Shown here: positions 45,688-55,560 of the stretch, in pieces
How positions within the stretch are numbered: position 1 is the stretch's first letter
Layout: each line of letters begins with the position of its first letter
Source: Zoroaster sp. YZ-2022
Taxonomy: Eukaryota; Echinodermata; Asteroidea; Forcipulatida; Zoroasteridae
Reading direction: 5' to 3'
NCBI GenBank assembly: GCA_029582265.1
Contig: CM055819.1
Location: forward strand, 31,287,164-31,351,163
Length of the DNA stretch: 64,000 bases
Program-made: the position numbers and the translations under genes
Notes under the pieces: model-generated
Database searches by the model: none
Told to the model about the DNA's origin: nothing
Seen by the model: the letters and a program-made list of their open reading frames with translations, nothing else

Positions 45688-45749
45688 TACATTCATGATT
45701 GACTAAAGCCCTGTTCAGAGTAAAAAGTAAAGTCTGTCCCAATCCACGT

Positions 45750-46465
45750 TGGCTCATCAGGCCGGTGTTTATCTCCGGTTTTGTTGGCATGAAACGACAG
45801 AGAATATTTCTATTCCCCCCTGGATGGGATGCCAGTCTGTCGCAGGTTTACTTCCCCAGCTATTGCCGGTACCCATTTATACTCCTGGGTGAAGAGAAGC
45901 AATTATTCCCCCTGGATGGGATGCCAGTCTGTCGCAGGTTTACTTCCCCAGCTATTGCCGGTACCCATTTATACTCCTGGGTGAAGAGAAGCAATTATTC
46001 CCCCTGGATGGGATGCCAGTCTATCGCAGGTTACTTCCCTAGCTATTGCCAGGTACCCATTTATACTCCTGGGTGGAGAGAAGCAATTAAACGCTCAGGG
46101 ACACAACAACCATGCCAGGCCTGTGATTTCTCAGGATTTTTCCTGATTTCAGGATTTCAAGTAGCCACCAAGGAAAGAAAGAAGTTGCCTGTATTGTGTC
46201 CAAACCTCTAGTTTCTTGTTTGTGTGGACGTAGAGAGTCTGTAAATCCTCCAAAATTAAACATCCAGGAGGTTCTCAGAGGGATTTGTCCTCTAGACCAA
46301 AGGGAGACCCAGGCCCGCTTACCCATTTTTCAGGATTTTGTTGTTACTTTTGTCAAAATCACACCCCTGCTATGCTCATAGCCAGGATTCGAACCCCCAT
46401 TCTGAAGACTCGGCCATCCAAACACAAGCCCAGTGATGTGAACCGCTCGACCACGGCACCCCAAA
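45750..46465 (-). mobile_element. tRNA-derived SINE (minus strand), tandemly expanded and interrupted
   Basis: Three tandem copies of about 96 bp (GGATGGGATGCCAGTCTGTC, TTACTTCCCCAGCTATTG, ATTTATACTCCTGGGTG) represent part of the SINE body. A family-E MITE interrupts at 46115-46371. The tRNA-like head follows on the minus strand at 46380-46465 (GGATTCGAACCCCC as inverse B box, GCTCGACCACGGCACC as inverse A box). Confidence 0.65.
46115..46371. mobile_element. MITE family E, copy 2 (inside SINE)
   Basis: CAGGCCTGTGATTTCTCAGG to AAATCACACCCCTG, with TTGTGTCCAAACCTCTAGTT inside. Closest to the copy at 50143. It separates the SINE body from the SINE head, so it is the younger insertion. Confidence 0.7.
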
Positions 46466-47271
46466 ATCCCATTCTGAAGTGTTATTTTGAAGTCATCATG
46501 CATACATATTTTGCTGCGAAAGATTCACACAGGTTGAAATTGAAATGTATTCCACTTCCGCAAATCTTTCCAGTGAATTCCAGCTTTCTTACTCACGTTC
46601 ACCTGAAATAGGAAGAAAGATTTACAGTGTCCCCCCCCCCTCTTTAAACAGCAAAAATTCACATTATGTTTTATCCCAAATTTTTGCATGTCAAATGTGA
46701 AAGATTTGTTTAAAACATGATGAGTGAAATCATTAGTCAGAGTGCTGCATAACAGACGATTTCCTGGTAAGAAATTGGTTCCCAGGTAACCAAACATTTA
46801 AAGTCCAGACTCAACGTGACCTTTTACCAACAGTCAGTGGAAATAGTCTAGGGGAATAGGATGTCATTCCTGTTCCTGTAAACGTGTAGGCCCCGCAGGC
46901 AGGTGCGCAAAAGGGAGTATGCAGTTTGGAGAGAGTGGAACGTATTTTTTGGAGAGAGTGGTTTTGAGAAACTCATAATTGGCTGGAAGAAATGTTCATA
47001 CACATATTCTGGTGGGGGGGGGGGGGGGGGGTAATTTCCTATATGTCAGTGCAAGTAGAACTCACTCGTCTAGCAGATGGGTGCATTCACTCTTCCTGTC
47101 CGCCCACTCTGTCTAGGAACCTGATAGGTCAGTCCCATAAGGGTTCCACACAACCCTCATTTTTTATCATTATGAACGAAATCTTTTCATATTTTCTCAT
47201 GTAAGCCGCCTTAGATCCCCCCCACCCTATGCCATGACATCACTTCAGTGTACATGTACATGACCGGTAAA
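46466..47271. other. Septin intron, no recognised element
   Basis: C run near 46632 and G run near 47012-47030. Nothing coding. Confidence 0.35.
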
Positions 47272-47275
47272 TTAA

Positions 47276-47544
47276 CCCTGACAACCCCATATCCTGCAAA
47301 ATCCTCCAAGGGGCACTTTTTGGGGGGAAAAAATTCAGCACTGTTGGAAACTGGTACTTTCACCTCTTCAAATGGGACAAAATTTACTACATGTACCTGA
47401 CAAGAAGTACAGGCCATAAGTGCTGAAAGATCAACGAAAATGCATGGTGCATTTTGAAGAGAAGGGCATGTTTCCAAAAGCGCACTGATGGATTTTGGAG
47501 GATTCAGGAAGGTTCCTAGCCAGAATACCTAGGGGGTTAGGGTT
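47276..47544. mobile_element. TTAA-flanked MITE family C
   Basis: TTAA at 47272-47275 and 47545-47548. Contains AAGGGGCACTTTTTGGGG, ACTTTCACCTCTTCAAATGG and GGATTTTGGAGGATTCAGGA, in the same orientation as 11643-11989. It lies 250 bp before septin exon 47794. Confidence 0.8.
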
Positions 47545-47793
47545 TTAATGGAGACCAAATAATGAACAACAAACATCCATGCCGGGGCGTAGCCATGACT
47601 GGAGGGGGCAAAGGGGGGGCGGTTGCAATAACTTCCCCTATTGCCCCTGGCTTGGGTTGTGACTTTGACAACCTCATTTTTAAATCGTTGTCTGAATATT
47701 GATGTTGCTGTGTTTCCGGAGAGAGATATTTGTCCTAAACCATAAATAAATTGTGATTGATATTGGTTTTTTTTCTTCAAATTATCCTTGCAG

Positions 47794-47875
47794 TTATTGA
47801 AGAGAACGGAGTCCGGCTGAAGTTGACCGTTACAGACACACCTGGCTTTGGTGACCACATTAACAATGAAAACTG
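47794..47875 (+). CDS. SEPT9: Septin, exon with G3 (DTPG) motif
   Basis: The acceptor TTCAAATTATCCTTGCAG opens an 82-nt exon. It encodes [20 protein letters not shown] and then HINNEN. DTPG is the G3 motif that contacts the gamma-phosphate and Mg ion; [10 protein letters not shown] is strongly conserved in the SEPT3/9/12 group. The exon ends with two bases of a codon that becomes Cys with the next exon (NENCW, as in human SEPT9). The donor is ACTG then GTGAGG. There is no tandem array here, unlike the exons at 44469 and 53955. Confidence 0.93.
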
Positions 47876-47951
47876 GTGAGGATAAAGAAATACATTGTTA
47901 TATTGTGCACATAGAAAACACCTGATTACGTGGGTTTTTTGATAGAATATA

Positions 47952-48317
47952 TGTGACCCGCTCTGTGAAAATGAGTCACAAGTCTCAAATTTGAAAAATT
48001 TAGATTTTTATGTGGTTTTAATATTTTATTGATTGAAATTGACATAAATTTCGATATTAAAATCAATGATTTTTTGTGAGTAGGTTGTTTCATTTCTGTC
48101 ATTTGTTTTCCTTTCGAATGCTTGTTTTCCTAAAATTCCAATTGTGTTAATTATGCAAATTATTGATGATTCAAAATGGCATATCTCCATAATGCAATAC
48201 GTCACACACCTCTAACATATACCAAATTAAAGCTGATGATGTACTCTTTCCAGCCACATAGAAATCTCAATTTTTCAAATTTGCAACTCGTGACTCATTT
48301 TCATAGAGCGGGACACA
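47952..48317. mobile_element. MITE family H, distant copy
   Basis: Inverted ends TGTGACCCGCTCTGTGAAAA and TTTTCATAGAGCGGGACACA, followed inward by TGAGTCACAAGTCTCAAATT and AATTTGCAACTCGTGACTCA. The interior is AT-rich with no coding. Confidence 0.7.
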
Positions 48318-48822
48318 TATTTGTATAGGGTTTTTCCTCCCACAGCTAAAAATGAACATTACTTTTTGTTTCTTCTGTTCTCAGGTTTCGTTTTGGGAGA
48401 CCCTTGGTTTCATTACCAAAAAAGATACAATGACAGTAATAATATCATTTACAATTTGTGTGAAAAATTGCACTTGTTCTCTGTTTTGTATGTTTACTTG
48501 ATTACAGAAGTAAAAAGAAGTAGGATTTGAAGCTTTGCATGGTTGGAAGTACAGTAGGAGTAAGGTTTGCACTAGCACCGAGTAAACAATCTCTTAGGAG
48601 TTGTAATGATTGTTGGTTCCGAGAAGAACTGGTGGTGGGATACATGACGATCAGAGTATACTGATTACAGTACAGTGAGCGATACGTCAAGTTTCTCATT
48701 ATTGGTTCTTCTTGGAACCAACAGTTATTACAAGAGATGGTTTATGTAGTGTTACAGCAAACTTTACTCACCACAGAAGTGAAAAGCATTAACTTTTCAT
48801 GGGTGATTTCATGCATCATTAT
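48318..48822. other. Septin intron, inverted segment
   Basis: CCAAGAAGAACCAATAATGA-like words and TGTTGGTTCCGAGAAGAAC (48600-48730) form an imperfect inverted repeat. No gene. Confidence 0.4.
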
Positions 48823-49207
48823 AAGGCCAACAAAAAAAAGTCTCTTGTTTCTGGTCTCCGCGCGCGTCGCCTCAGACCTGCGTGTCGGCATTTTTAATTT
48901 TCTTCTTTTTTTTTGGCTATGAAACGATGTCCAATTGCAGCCAAAATTGCTGGATTGATTGGAATTCTGCCATGCTGTGCTTTAAACAACTTTTTCACAT
49001 AGGGGTATGAACGTTTGCCCGATTTGTGAGGTCTCTCTTAGCCACCATACTTTGTATATGGGAAATTTGGTCCCCACGTATACGATGTATCACGTATTTC
49101 CCTGTTGGCAAAAAAGTGATGGCAGAAAAAAAACCGTGTCAACACACCGATTTTTGAAGCCGGCTGATGACCAGAAACCGGAGCCTTTTTTTTTGGGGGG
49201 GGGGGGG
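48823..49207. mobile_element. MITE family G, copy 4
   Basis: Left AAGGCCAACAAAAAAAAGTC and TTTCTGGTC; right GACCAGAAACCGGAGCC, T's and a long G run. Contains AGGGGTATGAACGTTTGCCC and TCTTAGCCACCATACTTTGT. The most complete copy in this orientation. Confidence 0.85.
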
Positions 49208-49383
49208 GCGCTAAACTGATTCTAATCAAAATTTCCAGCCATGAACTTTTTTCGAAATGACAATTGCCTTTTGTCTTCCAATCATGTCTAAAAAAAAAAA
49301 AAAGGCATTGTGTACCATTAACAATTGCCACTGCAATCATTCATTTTATTTTATCACCAATCTTATATTTTCATTTGCCACAG

Positions 49384-49521
49384 TTGGTTGCCAGTCTTAA
49401 AATATATCAACGAGCAATACGAGAAATATCTATCGGAAGAAATCAACGTCAGTAGGAAAAAGCAGATTCCAGACTCCAGAGTCCACGTGTGTCTGTACTT
49501 CATCGCCCCGACTGGGCACGG
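49384..49521 (+). CDS. SEPT9: Septin, central G-domain exon
   Basis: The acceptor TTCATTTGCCACAG opens a 138-nt exon encoding [39 protein letters not shown] and IAPTGH. This matches the septin segment after switch II, in which the INEQYEKYL helix precedes the RKKxIPDxRVHxCLYFI strand. Human SEPT9 has IPDTRVHCCLYFI here. The donor is CACGG then GTAAG. A SINE inserted 35 bp downstream makes the next intron mostly repeat-derived. Confidence 0.93.
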
Positions 49522-49555
49522 GTAAGATATTCTCTCAATGTTACAGTTATACATA

Positions 49556-49926
49556 ATAATAATAATACTAATAATAATATGGACTTATATAGCGCACATA
49601 TCCACCAAACTAGTGCTCAAGGCGCATTATATTATTACCCCTGCTCATCAGGCTCATAAATCATTCCTGAAACCATCTCAGCTCCCTGGGGAGTTTACAG
49701 CTCAATTGCTGCCACTTTGGCGCATATAGGGCTAATCAAACACAACAACCAACTCTGCCTTCACAGGTACTCATTTACCCCTGGGTGGAGAGAAGCAATT
49801 ATGGTAAAGTGTCTTGCTCAAGGACACAACCACCACAGTTCACAGTTTGCAGGATTCGAACCCACATTCTGACGACTCATCAGAACACAAATCAGATGCA
49901 CTAAACCGCTCGACCATGGCACTCCA
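49556..49926 (-). mobile_element. tRNA-derived SINE, full length
   Basis: Minus strand: the tRNA-like head (GAGTGCCATGGTCGAGCGGT as A box, GTGGGTTCGAATCC as B box), then a body with AGGACACTTTACC-like and GGAGCTGAGATGGTTTCAGG words, then an (ATT)n tail (plus-strand AATAATAATA at 49556). Same family as 3776-4083 and 61560. Confidence 0.85.
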
Positions 49927-50142
49927 ACATCGATCTTATATAATAGAGAGCTTGCATTTGCTACCATGAATGAGGTCAAACAATTGAAATACACTTAATA
50001 TGTGTACGTTTGGAATGCTACCAATGAGAGACCATGTTTTGATCTCAGCGAGGGCGCTGTTTGGACCTGTGACATCATATGCACTCCCCCTGTACAAACA
50101 CAAGATCAGAGGCATATAGACTGATTCATATGTTACCTCTCA

Positions 50143-50413
50143 GGCCAGTGATTTCTCAGGATTTTTTTTTCTGATTTCAGGATTTATTTTCCAAATCTCT
50201 CTTTGCCTCAAGATTTTTTTGAAGGAAGAGAAGGTGCCACCAAGGAAAGAAAAAAGTAGTAGACTGTATTGTGTCCAAACCTCTAGTTTCTTGTTTGTGG
50301 GTATGTGGAGAGTCTGTAAATCCTTCAAAATTAAACATCCGGGAGGTTCAGGGAGCGACCCAGGCCTGTTATCTATTTTTCAGGATTTTTTTACTTTTGT
50401 CAAATCACACCCC
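50143..50413. mobile_element. MITE family E, copy 3
   Basis: CAGGCCAGTGATTTCTCAGG to TTGTCAAATCACACCCCC. TTACCTCT lies just before and TGACCTCT just after, a 7-of-8 match that may be a decayed 8-bp hAT target duplication. Confidence 0.7.
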
Positions 50414-50440
50414 CTGACCTCTCCATCACTTTGTATGTCC

Positions 50441-50764
50441 TAGTTCATGAGTAGTGAACTGAGAAGTTACAATGCTAACTCGAGTTCGTGATTTGGAAGA
50501 AGGCCGATTAGCAAGTGGAAATTGCATCACAAGTTGTGAACATAAGAAAACACACAACCCGCAGCAATGCTTCACGCATATGTGATCATTAATGCAAAAC
50601 GACAAGCTGAGATTGAATGCTTCGCAAAAGTTGAACACATCTCATCTTCTTAGTTTCTAGTTTATGAGTCGTGAATGGGAAATTACAATGCTAAGTCAAG
50701 TTCATGACTTGAAAAAAAAAGTGTAAATTGCATCACAAGTTGTGAACATGAGAAAAAACACGAC
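50441..50764. repeat. Direct duplication, about 110 bp, two copies
   Basis: TAGTTCATGAGTAGTGAACT and TTGCATCACAAGTTGTGAAC in copy one (50441-50553) recur with substitutions at 50656-50764. Confidence 0.75.
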
Positions 50765-51021
50765 GTGATTGGAATGCAGTTATTTTTTCACGCGTGTTTG
50801 AATTCCAAAAGTAAATCAGTCAGAATGCCAATAGGGTCATTTTCAAGCCCGTACTCTTTGTTTCGGTTAGAGATTTCACTCGATCGCAACCTTAGTCATC
50901 CTGTCCTTTGTTTTCCCTCAACTCATCCCTGCATGATCATTCAACACCAAGACCTTCAGCTTTACACTGTTTCCACAGAAAATTTCCTTTTGTTTTTTAA
51001 ACACTTTTTTCTTCTTCAAAG

Positions 51022-51139
51022 GCTCAAACCACTGGACATTGAGTTCATGAAGCGACTGGATAAAGTGGTCAATGTGGTACCGATCATCGCTAAGGCCGAC
51101 ACCCTCACAATTGAAGAGAGAGAACACTTCAAATCAAGG
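51022..51139 (+). CDS. SEPT9: Septin, exon with G4 (AKAD) motif
   Basis: The acceptor TTTTCTTCTTCAAAG opens a 118-nt exon encoding [43 protein letters not shown] is the G4 motif that gives guanine specificity. [10 protein letters not shown] is one of the best conserved septin segments. The exon ends in phase 0 at AGG, and the donor is AGG then GTAAG. The long T-rich tract before it makes the start clear. Confidence 0.94.
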
Positions 51140-51473
51140 GTAAGATCACCTCATCCCTATATTTTTTTGGCAGACTACCGGACGAATCATTTTCTGAGCA
51201 ATGCATTAGCGTTTATCAGACCAGGAATTTAATTCATTGCCGAGGCAAGGCCACTTTTCCCCGAGTAAAGAGCACTTCGGTTAGAATATCAGTATGTCTG
51301 TGGGAACATATTTTAGGGGCACCAAGGCCAAGACCAGGGCAATGAAGGTCATTGCCTCTGTGGCCCCCATGAAATTCCAAGCCTGGTTTATTCTTGATTA
51401 TTGTACAAGTCTTAACTAGTAAATAAGAGGTTGTGGGGTTTAATTTGATTACTTTGGCTAATTAGATCATACA
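51140..51473. other. Septin intron, no recognised element
   Basis: Nothing supported between the donor and the TTAA element. Confidence 0.35.
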
Positions 51474-51477
51474 TTAA

Positions 51478-51842
51478 CCCTCCTACTTCTGGTACCTTTT
51501 TCATACAAGTTGATCCACCATTTGAAACCATTCGCATTTGTGGTTTTGAATGGTGAAATAACTGTACAGTATTGATTCCCCCAAATGGTTTTGAATGGTA
51601 GGTCAGCTAATACAAAACCTTGTTTGGATCTTTCCAAATGGTAGTACAGCTAATACAAAACCTTGTTTGGATACTTCTAAGTGGTGAATCAATGGACCCT
51701 CTATGCATTTGAATGGATTTGAATGGTAGTAAAGCTTGCTACCAACACTGTTCAAATGGTATCACCATGTGTGTACAAAACCAATGGGCATTTTGGTAAG
51801 TGGAAATTTTGAATGGTTTCAAATGGTCAAACAGTAGGAGGG
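51478..51842. mobile_element. TTAA-flanked MITE family F (partner of 33318-33684)
   Basis: TTAA at 51474-51477 and 51843-51846; ends CCCTCCTACT and AGTAGGAGGG. Near-identical over its length to the 33.3-kb copy, in inverse orientation. A recent pair. Confidence 0.88.
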
Positions 51843-51846
51843 TTAA

Positions 51847-53547
51847 CAAATTATAACCACAAACAAATTCATAAAAATCAAGATCAGTTTGGTATTAAGG
51901 CCAGCAGTCCTTACAGGGCCCATTGAGGAATCGTTAAACTATTGAAAGACGATTCAATGGTCGAACAATTGAAATGATAGTTTTTTCAATGCTTGAATGT
52001 GCCCAGCCCAACTGGCCCTCCTCAGAAAGACAAAAGGGCTATTAAGGGATTACTGGCTATGGGTAGGGAGGATTAGTGAAGGATCAGCAGTAGCAGCGCC
52101 TTTGATGTTCCAGACTATAGTAGCTGCTTTGTTAGGTATTAGTAGGCATGTCATACGTACGCCGTTTGACTTCCAAAAGTTCCATAAGTTCCGGAGCTGT
52201 ACCGAAAACAAAATGAAACGGCTGAAAAAAAGTTGTTTTTCGTCCGCTTAATTTTTTTTTTTTTACCTTTTATTCTCCGAATTATGCGAAATATGTTTGA
52301 TAATCATTTTCCCGAGGTTTTAAGAATGTGACTTAATTTTAAAATATCGGAATTTTACTTCGAATTTGGCGACTTGATTTCTGATCCCAACCACACATAA
52401 AAGCGGGCCCTCCGACACCGTTCACAAAAATGTATAAAAAATTGTGATGGCGCCACCAATTGTCAGAACATTTGGTATCGATGGAAAGCTTACAACGCAT
52501 GCGCTCTGAATCCGGTGCCGTTTCCCGAGGTATCAGGGGTGAACGTCTTACTAGTGTAAATTGAAAAGCTCACCGCAAACTTTGTACAATGTAAACGTAC
52601 AATTTTCCTTAAACGAATGTAGAGTAGTTTTCTTTTACATTTAATCTTCACATTTTTGTCAAATAAAGTTGCATTTTCCACTATCATCATTACTAAATAA
52701 GCGAAAGAAAGGGCAGTATTTTGACCGACCCGGCCGACACGTACACGCACGGAATTCAATGGACGGTAGCGACAACAACAACGTTGTTCAGAACTTTGCA
52801 TGCGTCGCGGCATCTGAAGTGGACTTAGTTGTTTTTCAATGGACCATGTAAAACTAAAACAAAATATAGCACAATGGGCAGATTTTGTCATTTTTAATTT
52901 TTATTTGAAAGTCATAAAACATTTTTTGGGAATTTATTGTGAAGTAATGACTGTATATTTCTTCAATAAGTACTCATTATGCTCATCTTATGTTTTGTTT
53001 TTGTTTAATGGAGACATGAAAATGGCATTTTGTCACAAAATTGTCAATATTGACATTCGACTCTGAAAAACACGCTACATTAAAATGGCTCTATCTCGAA
53101 GACCGCTTGGCCAAATTAAAAAATTTAAAAAGCTTTTACCATCTTTTGACAAGTTCTTTCCAAAACTGTCAAAAGATTAGATGTCTCATACTGTTTAAAA
53201 AATGGCCTGACATGCCTAGTATTAGCACTGTCAATTATCATTTCTTTTGGTCCGCTTCCAGAAGCTGTTCCAACACAGAACAGTTGCTTTTAAATCTGGT
53301 AAACGAATGAAGCAAGTTTAATGAATAGTTTGGGCCAATAGTTTAAAGATTTCTCAATAGGCCCTAACAGAACCATAGGCCTATGAAGTAAAGCCGAAAG
53401 CAGTATGTGCAATTTGTATCTCCGCAAAAGTAATACATTTTTTACTTGAATTTTCCCCCAACAAAATTGTACCATCATCGGGTCATACTCAACAAAAATG
53501 GGGGTGATGATTTTAAGAAAAATAACAGATGACTTGTTGCGTTTCAG
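51847..53547. other. Septin intron, apparently single-copy; possible hidden promoter or exon
   Basis: A 133-codon minus-strand ORF (52490-52891) and a CpG-richer patch at 52720-52820 (GACCCGGCCGACACGTACAC) stand out from the AT-rich surroundings. I do not recognise a product. A T run is at about 52250-52264. Confidence 0.3.
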
Positions 53548-53643
53548 ATAAAGTTTGCTCTGAATGAGAACGGCGTCTCGACGTACCCCATGAAAGAGTT
53601 GGAGACGGACGAGGAAGATGAAAATATCAACACACACATCAGG
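53548..53643 (+). CDS. SEPT9: Septin, exon leading into the septin unique element
   Basis: The acceptor GACTTGTTGCGTTTCAG opens a 96-nt exon in phase 0 at both ends. It encodes IKFALNENGVSTYPMKELET and DEEDENINTHIR. The position matches human SEPT9 between HFKQRI and the IPFAVVGSD segment, where an acidic, variable loop is typical. The donor is AGG then GTAAGG. Confidence 0.9.
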
Positions 53644-53717
53644 GTAAGGAATGCCTCATGCAGAGATAGTTCCGTAACAATCTTGTTTGGAGTAAACATA
53701 GAAAAAAAAATTGACTA

Positions 53718-53806
53718 GAGCGGGACTTGAACCTATGACCTCTGGGTTTAACCTATGATCTCTGGGTTAACCTGCCAACACTCTACCAACTGAGCCATCC
53801 AGTCCT
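53718..53806 (-). repeat. tRNA-like pseudogene / SINE head
   Basis: Minus strand: GGATGGCTCAGTTGGTAGAG as A box, then a duplicated segment (AGAGATCATAGGTTAAACC, AGAGGTCATAGGTTCAAG), then a GGTTCAAGTCCCGC B box. The duplication and length rule out a functional tRNA. Confidence 0.6.
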
Positions 53807-53954
53807 ATATACCTGAATCAGTAGCCAGACCGTGATCGTATATATATATATTACCATAACTATCTAAGCAATTTAGTCAAATCTTTACCCAATATTTACA
53901 ATGTTAACCTTAAATGCATATAATGTCCAACCTTTGAACTATTTTAATTCTCAG

Positions 53955-54051
53955 GATCAGATGCCATTTGCTGTGGTAGGCAGTGACAAATCTCACCAAG
54001 TGGATGGTAAAGAAGTCTTAGGAAGGCTGACCAACTGGGGTCTCATTGAAG
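53955..54051 (+). CDS. SEPT9: Septin, septin-unique-element exon
   Basis: The acceptor TATTTTAATTCTCAG opens a 97-nt exon encoding DQMPFAVVGSDKSHQVDGKE and VLGRLTNWGLIE. PFAVVGSD and the WG-x-(I/V)E strand belong to the septin unique element, which contributes to the GTP-side (G) interface. The exon ends after one base of the next codon; the donor is GAAG then GTAAGG. The last 30 exon bases and the donor form the first unit of a tandem array that runs through the next intron. Confidence 0.93.
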
Positions 54052-55560
54052 GTAAGGATCAGTATAGGCGTCAGTCAGTAAGGGAGCATTGGGTACAAAC
54101 ACACCCCCCTGAATGGTCTCAGGAACAGTGGCGCACCCAAGGGGGGGCTCGAGCCCCCCCCCCCCAAGGGCCCGCTGATGTTTTGTTTTGTTTTTTTTAA
54201 AGAAGGGGCCGGGAAAGAGAGCAAAATCTGAGCCCAAGTCTTGTCTACAGAGGAGTTCGGCAAGGAGTAGGGCAGTGGTACAAGGGATGGGGACTCAGGA
54301 GACTCAAGCTCCCCTCCAAAAGTTTTCCATTTATTCCACTCACTATTATATTTTACGGCGTTGCGTATGCATGTGCATGTAAGCTTGAAGGGCCACCAGT
54401 ATATATAACAAGCATTTTAGACATTCTCCCCCTGCCATGGTGCACCCTGATCAGGGAGCAGCTTTACTTAATTTAATTTTCATTTTCTGTTGTCCGTTTC
54501 TCTTGTTGAGGTCGTTGACTGTCGTTGAGGTTACTCGTAAATGTTTTTAAAATTTAAACACGCCCGCATTATAATCAACTCCTTTCCAGTTTGTACACAA
54601 TGGCCCAGGATCGGGTTTTAATTTACAAAGATTATGCGACACTGTTTTAGCAAACACCGATTGGATAATATTGGGATTTGGTTTTGCCGTAAATTGTGTT
54701 TGAGAAAATTTAGCTCCGCCGGAATGATCACAAACTTTACGTCCGCGCAATGAAAATATTTAAATATAGAAATCTTGCAGATGAAACAATTAGCTCAAGT
54801 TCTTTACATCAAGAGGAGGAAATTATATGGAAGGTAAAACCCTACGAGTCTGAATCATGTCATAATGTCTTCTTTTTATGACTAGAAACCACCAGGAAAC
54901 ATTTAACATGTGCTGTAGGTTCACTGACGAGCACGATTAGGGACATGGCTACAGCCGCGCCAGCGGTTATGGTTTGGGTCCGCCATGTCTCTCCCCCATA
55001 TTGGATTTCAAAAAAAAAAAATGTTTGAGCCCCCCCCCCCCAATAAAATCCTGGGTGCGCCACTGCTCAGGAAGGCTAACCAACTGGGGTCTCATTGAAG
55101 GTAAGGATCGGTTTAGGCGTCAGTCAGTAAGGGTGCATTGGATACAAATACACCCCCTGAATGGTCTCAGGAAGGCTAACCAAATGGGGTCTCATTGAAG
55201 GTAAGGATCAGTATAGGTGTCAGTCAGTAAGGGAGCATTGGGTACAAACACACACCCCTGAATGGTCTCAGGAAGGCTGACCAACTGGGGTCTCATTGAA
55301 GGTAAGGATCAGTATAGGAGTCAGTCAGTAAGGGAGCATTGGATACAAATACACCCCCCTGAATGGTCTCAGGAACGCTGACCAACTGGGGTCTCATTGA
55401 AGGTAAGGATCAGTATAGGCGTCAGTCAGTAAGGGTGCATTGGGTACAAACACACCCCCCTGAATGGTCTCAGGAACGCTGACCAACTGGGGTCTTATTG
55501 AAGGTTAGGATTAGTAAAGGTGTGCATTGGGTACAAATGCACCATCCCGCCCCAGAGTCA
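54022..55560. repeat. Tandem array, 100-101-bp unit, containing exon end plus donor; split by a hAT element
   Basis: The unit begins with the last 30 bases of the septin exon (GAAGGCTGACCAACTGGGGT, CTCATTGAAG) followed by GTAAGGATCAGTATAGG, a variable part, and CTGAATGGTCTCAG. The first unit is the real exon end. Five more copies of the 30-mer lie at 55071-55100, 55171-55200, 55272-55301, 55373-55402 and 55474-55503; donor GTs follow at 55101, 55201, 55302, 55403 and 55504 (the last mutated to GTTAGG). Array spacing is 100-101 bp. The segment 54126-55065 is a later insertion. Confidence 0.95.
54126..55065. mobile_element. hAT-type non-autonomous transposon, 940 bp
   Basis: Inverted ends CAGTGGCGCACCCAAGG and CCTGGGTGCGCCACTG are flanked by a perfect 8-bp duplication CTCAGGAA (54118-54125, 55066-55073). 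A C run and G run follow the ends inside. No transposase frame. It inserted into the first repeat copy of the exon-derived array. Confidence 0.92.

Noticed and set aside
45699..46211. 170-codon ORF on the plus strand
   Set aside because: Three tandem copies of a SINE body segment plus the start of a MITE; the SINE runs on the opposite strand.
51847..53547. Hidden exon or gene in the 51.8-53.5 kb intron
   Set aside because: The ORFs have no recognised product and no paired splice sites; left as unassigned.
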